Shown here in pieces: positions 61,587 to 64,000 of a DNA stretch of 64,000 nucleotides. Numbering within the stretch: position 1 is the first letter of the stretch; every line of letters begins with the position of its first letter. The notes under the pieces were generated by a model. The model saw only the letters and a list, made by a program, of their open reading frames with translations, was not told the origin of the DNA and searched no databases. The DNA is from Mycobacterium sp. GA-1285 (lineage in GTDB: Bacteria; Actinomycetota; Actinomycetes; Mycobacteriales; Mycobacteriaceae), in the NCBI RefSeq assembly GCF_001499905.1, contig NZ_LQIS01000012.1:186001-250000 (forward strand). Direction: 5' to 3'. The translations under genes were made by a program, and so were the position numbers.

Positions 61587-63270
61587 CCGCGGCTTGCTGC
61601 AGCTGCTTGGTGGCGAGCTGACGCAAATCGGCGGACTTGATCTTCGCGTTGCCGGTCAACGCGATCTCGTCATCACGAAAGAAGAGCACCCGACGAGGCA
61701 CCTTGTAACTGGCCAACCGCTGAGCCAGAAACGAACGGATCTCGTCGGCGTCGAGGGTGACACCGTCGTGCGGCACCACACACGACACGACCACTTCGCC
61801 AAGTGCGTCGTGCGGTACCCCGACCGTCTGAGCCACCTTGACGCCCGAATGCTGCATGACGGCTTCGTCGACTTCCCGCGGCGACACGTTGGCGCCGCCT
61901 GTCTTGATGATGTCGGTGAGCCTGCCCTCCCAGTAGAGCCGGCCTTCGTCGTCGAGGTAACCCCCGTCGCCGGTGCACAGGAAGCCGTCGGCGTCGAGCG
62001 TCTCGTCGAGGGGAGTCCCGATGTAACCGAGCATCAGCGTCGGGCCCTTCACACAGATCTCCCCGCGCTCTGTGCGCGGAACGATCTTGCCGGTCAGCGG
62101 GTCGACGATCTTGAGCGTCACGCCGGGAAGGGGGACGCCGCTGCTGTCCTTGTGGACCTCCGGCGCGGTGTTGGCAGGGTAATTCGTTGTGATTGTGAAG
62201 GTTTCGGTGTTGCCATAGGCGTGGCCCGGCTCGAACCATTTGGTGTTCACCGTGGGGTGGCGCGCGACCGGTGTCTTGTAGTCGACGAACCGCATGCTGC
62301 TCAGATCCACGCTTTCCCAGTTCGGCGCGCCCTCGAGCTGCGCCCACTGGTGCGGCCAGGCGAACGGAAAGTTGACGCGCTCGGCAGCCATCAGATCGAG
62401 CGCCTCGTCGGCGACGAACGTCGGTTGCAGCACCAGTGCCCCACCCGCCGCGAGCGTCGAGCCGAGCGACATCGCGAAATTGCCTGACCAGAAGAAGCCG
62501 TTGGCCGACCAGCAACGGACGTTGTCCTCGGGGCCGAACTGATACAGCCGCCGGAAGCGCCACATCTGGATGCAGACGCCGCGGTGCGCGCTCAAGATGC
62601 CCTTCGGCCTACTGGTCGACCCCGACGAGAAGAACAGCACCGCAGGGTCGCTCGGTTGCACCGCCGCACCGGTCGCCTCGACCAGTTCGCGTGGTTCGTT
62701 CCGACCGTGGGCGAGGAATTCGTCCCAGCCTTCGATGCCTGCCGGCGGCTCCCCGACCGCGACGAGCCGTCGCAGGTAGGGGAATCTCGCCGACTGCAAT
62801 GCGCCGGATGTCGACTTCGAGATCGCTGGTTCCAGGTCGGCCAGAATGGCCGCGAAGTCCTTTCCCAGAACCGTGCGCTCGAACAACAGCACCGACACGG
62901 CCGACGACTGCAGCAGGTGGTCGAGTTCCGGGCCCGTCGAGAAAGTGCTCAGGGTGGCCGCCACTCCGCCGGCGAGGGAGATGCCGAACACCGCCGCGAT
63001 CCACTCCGGCCGGTTCGTCATCATCACACCGACGCGACTTCCCTTGCCCACGCCGCATGCCCGCAGCGCACCGGCCACTTCGACTGCCCTGTCCCATAAT
63101 TCGGCATAGGTCCAGCGGATGACGCCGTCGGCGGTCGGGAAGGAGAGCGCCTCCCGTTCGCCGTACATCGTGGTGACTTCGCGCAGGAAACCAGGGAGCG
63201 TGAGCGCACCGAGGCCGGGCTCCTCTGCCAGTGGCGGACCGGAGACGATCGAGAGTGACTGCATTGTCAC
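61573..63270 (-). CDS. Acyl-CoA synthetase (AMP-forming, FadD/CaiC-like)
   Basis: A 565-residue ANL-superfamily enzyme. The AMP-binding P-loop is FFSSGSTSRPKGI, followed by YGNTETFT, the GDGGYLDDEGRLYWEGR hinge, and the catalytic Lys near the end in ALTGNAKIKSADLR. It activates a carboxylic acid to its CoA thioester. Substrate not known; sequence style is that of medium-chain or branched/aromatic acyl ligases. The start is GTG 63270, overlapping the upstream dehydratase stop (GTGA); ATG 63264 is two codons in. Coupled translation indicates one pathway with the dehydratase. Confidence 0.9.
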   Translation of the reverse strand: MTMQSLSIVSGPPLAEEPGLGALTLPGFLREVTTMYGEREALSFPTADGVIRWTYAELWDRAVEVAGALRACGVGKGSRVGVMMTNRPEWIAAVFGISLAGGVAATLSTFSTGPELDHLLQSSAVSVLLFERTVLGKDFAAILADLEPAISKSTSGALQSARFPYLRRLVAVGEPPAGIEGWDEFLAHGRNEPRELVEATGAAVQPSDPAVLFFSSGSTSRPKGILSAHRGVCIQMWRFRRLYQFGPEDNVRCWSANGFFWSGNFAMSLGSTLAAGGALVLQPTFVADEALDLMAAERVNFPFAWPHQWAQLEGAPNWESVDLSSMRFVDYKTPVARHPTVNTKWFEPGHAYGNTETFTITTNYPANTAPEVHKDSSGVPLPGVTLKIVDPLTGKIVPRTERGEICVKGPTLMLGYIGTPLDETLDADGFLCTGDGGYLDDEGRLYWEGRLTDIIKTGGANVSPREVDEAVMQHSGVKVAQTVGVPHDALGEVVVSCVVPHDGVTLDADEIRSFLAQRLASYKVPRRVLFFRDDEIALTGNAKIKSADLRQLATKQLQQAAVTGS

Positions 63271-64000
63271 GCCAACGGGAGTTCGACCTCGGCGGTGCAG
63301 TCCACCAGCACGGTGCCGTCCTGGTTCGTCAGGCGCAGCTTGACCTGCACGAGCGGTACACCCCACGTGGATTCGGTTTGCTTGTCGACGATCTCGGCGT
63401 CGAAGTACGTGACGTCGCCCTCGAAGGCGGGCCCTCGGAAGTCGGCCTTGGTGTGACGCACCATGCCGTCGTGCCCCGCCCAGTACGCGAGGTAGTCGGT
63501 GCACCAGGCGCCCATCGTCGCGCCGTAGCCGTAGGCGCGCGCCATGCCGACCTCACTCGCCCGGTCGGCGTCGATGTGGCCGCGCGAAGGCCCGACGTAC
63601 AACCCGTCGCGCTTACGCGGGTCGATCATCGCGTCCTCTTCGTCGAACGCGAAGTCCTTGCCCCAGCCCGGATCCTGGTAGATCCACGGATCCTCGACAC
63701 CTTCCGGCGCAACCCAGTGGAACGTGCCCCAGATGTTGAACAGGAACGCCCGATATTCGGTGGTGAAGCTCGCGATGCTGTGCGGCCCGATCACCCTGCG
63801 CGGTAGGGTGTCTCCGACCTTCACCTCGTCGAACCGCGGAGAGACGCCCATCCGGTTGGACTCCAGCCAGTCGCGGCGAAGCCTCTCGACTTCTTCCAGC
63901 TCATGTTGCGTCCAGCGCTTGATGTCCCCGAGCTGGTTTTCGAACATGCCGCGTTTCGTCGCCTCTTCGTACAGATAGCGGATCGCGGTCGAACGCTCGC
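63267..64000 (-). CDS. MaoC/FAS1-like dehydratase, 5' end outside window
   Basis: The open frame reaches the right edge, so the N-terminus is missing; 244 residues are visible. Segments SRGHIDADRASEVGMARAYGYGATMGAWCTDYLAYWAGHDG and FRGPAFEGDVTYFDAEIVDKQ belong to the hot-dog fold of the mycobacterial MaoC-like acyl dehydratases (FAS1-like dehydratase domain). Such enzymes hydrate enoyl-CoA in lipid or sterol side-chain breakdown. The gene overlaps the acyl-CoA synthetase by four bases. The visible fold is the second of two hot-dog halves in longer members. Confidence 0.82.
   Translation of the reverse strand, partial: ERSTAIRYLYEEATKRGMFENQLGDIKRWTQHELEEVERLRRDWLESNRMGVSPRFDEVKVGDTLPRRVIGPHSIASFTTEYRAFLFNIWGTFHWVAPEGVEDPWIYQDPGWGKDFAFDEEDAMIDPRKRDGLYVGPSRGHIDADRASEVGMARAYGYGATMGAWCTDYLAYWAGHDGMVRHTKADFRGPAFEGDVTYFDAEIVDKQTESTWGVPLVQVKLRLTNQDGTVLVDCTAEVELPLA

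Overview
The window is high-GC actinobacterial DNA that reads as a chromosome segment of a mycobacterium, most likely a fast-growing Mycolicibacterium-type species. Pointers are a secreted AroQ-gamma chorismate mutase, a LigD (polymerase-nuclease-ligase order) plus Ku end-joining pair, F420-dependent LLM oxidoreductases, a SigK/RskA pair, a DosS-like haem sensor kinase, a 13E12-type DUF222-HNH protein, a PknD-like membrane kinase and two good KstR (cholesterol regulon) boxes.

Region by region. 1-4.3 kb: the end of an MFS exporter, then an amino-deoxysugar cassette (a glycosyltransferase broken at a C8 tract, two tandem WxcM/FdtA-like ketoisomerases, a DegT/DnrJ aminotransferase), as expected for surface glycolipid decoration. 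4.5-15.1 kb: mostly core or metabolic genes: epimerase, SDR, chorismate mutase, TetR, hydrolase, Fpg, CobF, YihY, an AurF-like diiron enzyme and a TPP enzyme. 15.1-20.1 kb: a KstR-boxed F420 oxidoreductase and a signalling operon CheB - STAS/HATPase - CheR with no receptors or flagellar genes in view. 20.2-26.1 kb: AraC regulator, membrane protein, and an FHA-HTH protein whose ribosome-binding site lies in a 13-bp hairpin, convergent with a Ser/Thr kinase carrying two six-unit kelch halves outside the membrane. 26.3-33.3 kb: RNase HI, LigD, DUF222-HNH, PfkB sugar kinase and Ku, closed by a perfect 23-bp inverted repeat. 33.4-42.5 kb: KstR-boxed SDR plus DapB-like reductase, twin small secreted proteins, MntH, a gamma-glutamylcyclotransferase/poly-gamma-glutamate hydrolase fusion, DUF1365-sigK-rskA, a YbdK-type ligase and another F420 enzyme. 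42.5-44.4 kb: a Baeyer-Villiger type monooxygenase.

44.57-48.33 kb is accessory: tRNA-Arg(CCT) followed by a decayed prophage-like island. A 13-bp piece of the tRNA 3' end recurs at 48314-48326. Between the copies are tandem mini zinc-binding proteins, a 33-residue C2H2 finger, a frameshifted small gene, a remnant resembling an HK97-fold capsid C-terminus, an orphan secreted protein and a degenerate IS481-family element.

48.36-57.8 kb is a stress/dormancy block: DosS-like kinase with conserved haem histidine, APH/P-loop kinase (Rv2004c-like), two-domain universal stress protein, GAF-ANTAR regulator, an Hsp18-type small heat shock protein with a textbook CIRCE element, and a cyclase-ATPase-LuxR giant regulator. 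57.9-64 kb is metabolic: cupin, atypical SDR, VOC, amidohydrolase, DUF1330, and an acyl-CoA synthetase coupled to a MaoC-like dehydratase that runs off the window.

All calls are from reading the sequence; no database search was run.
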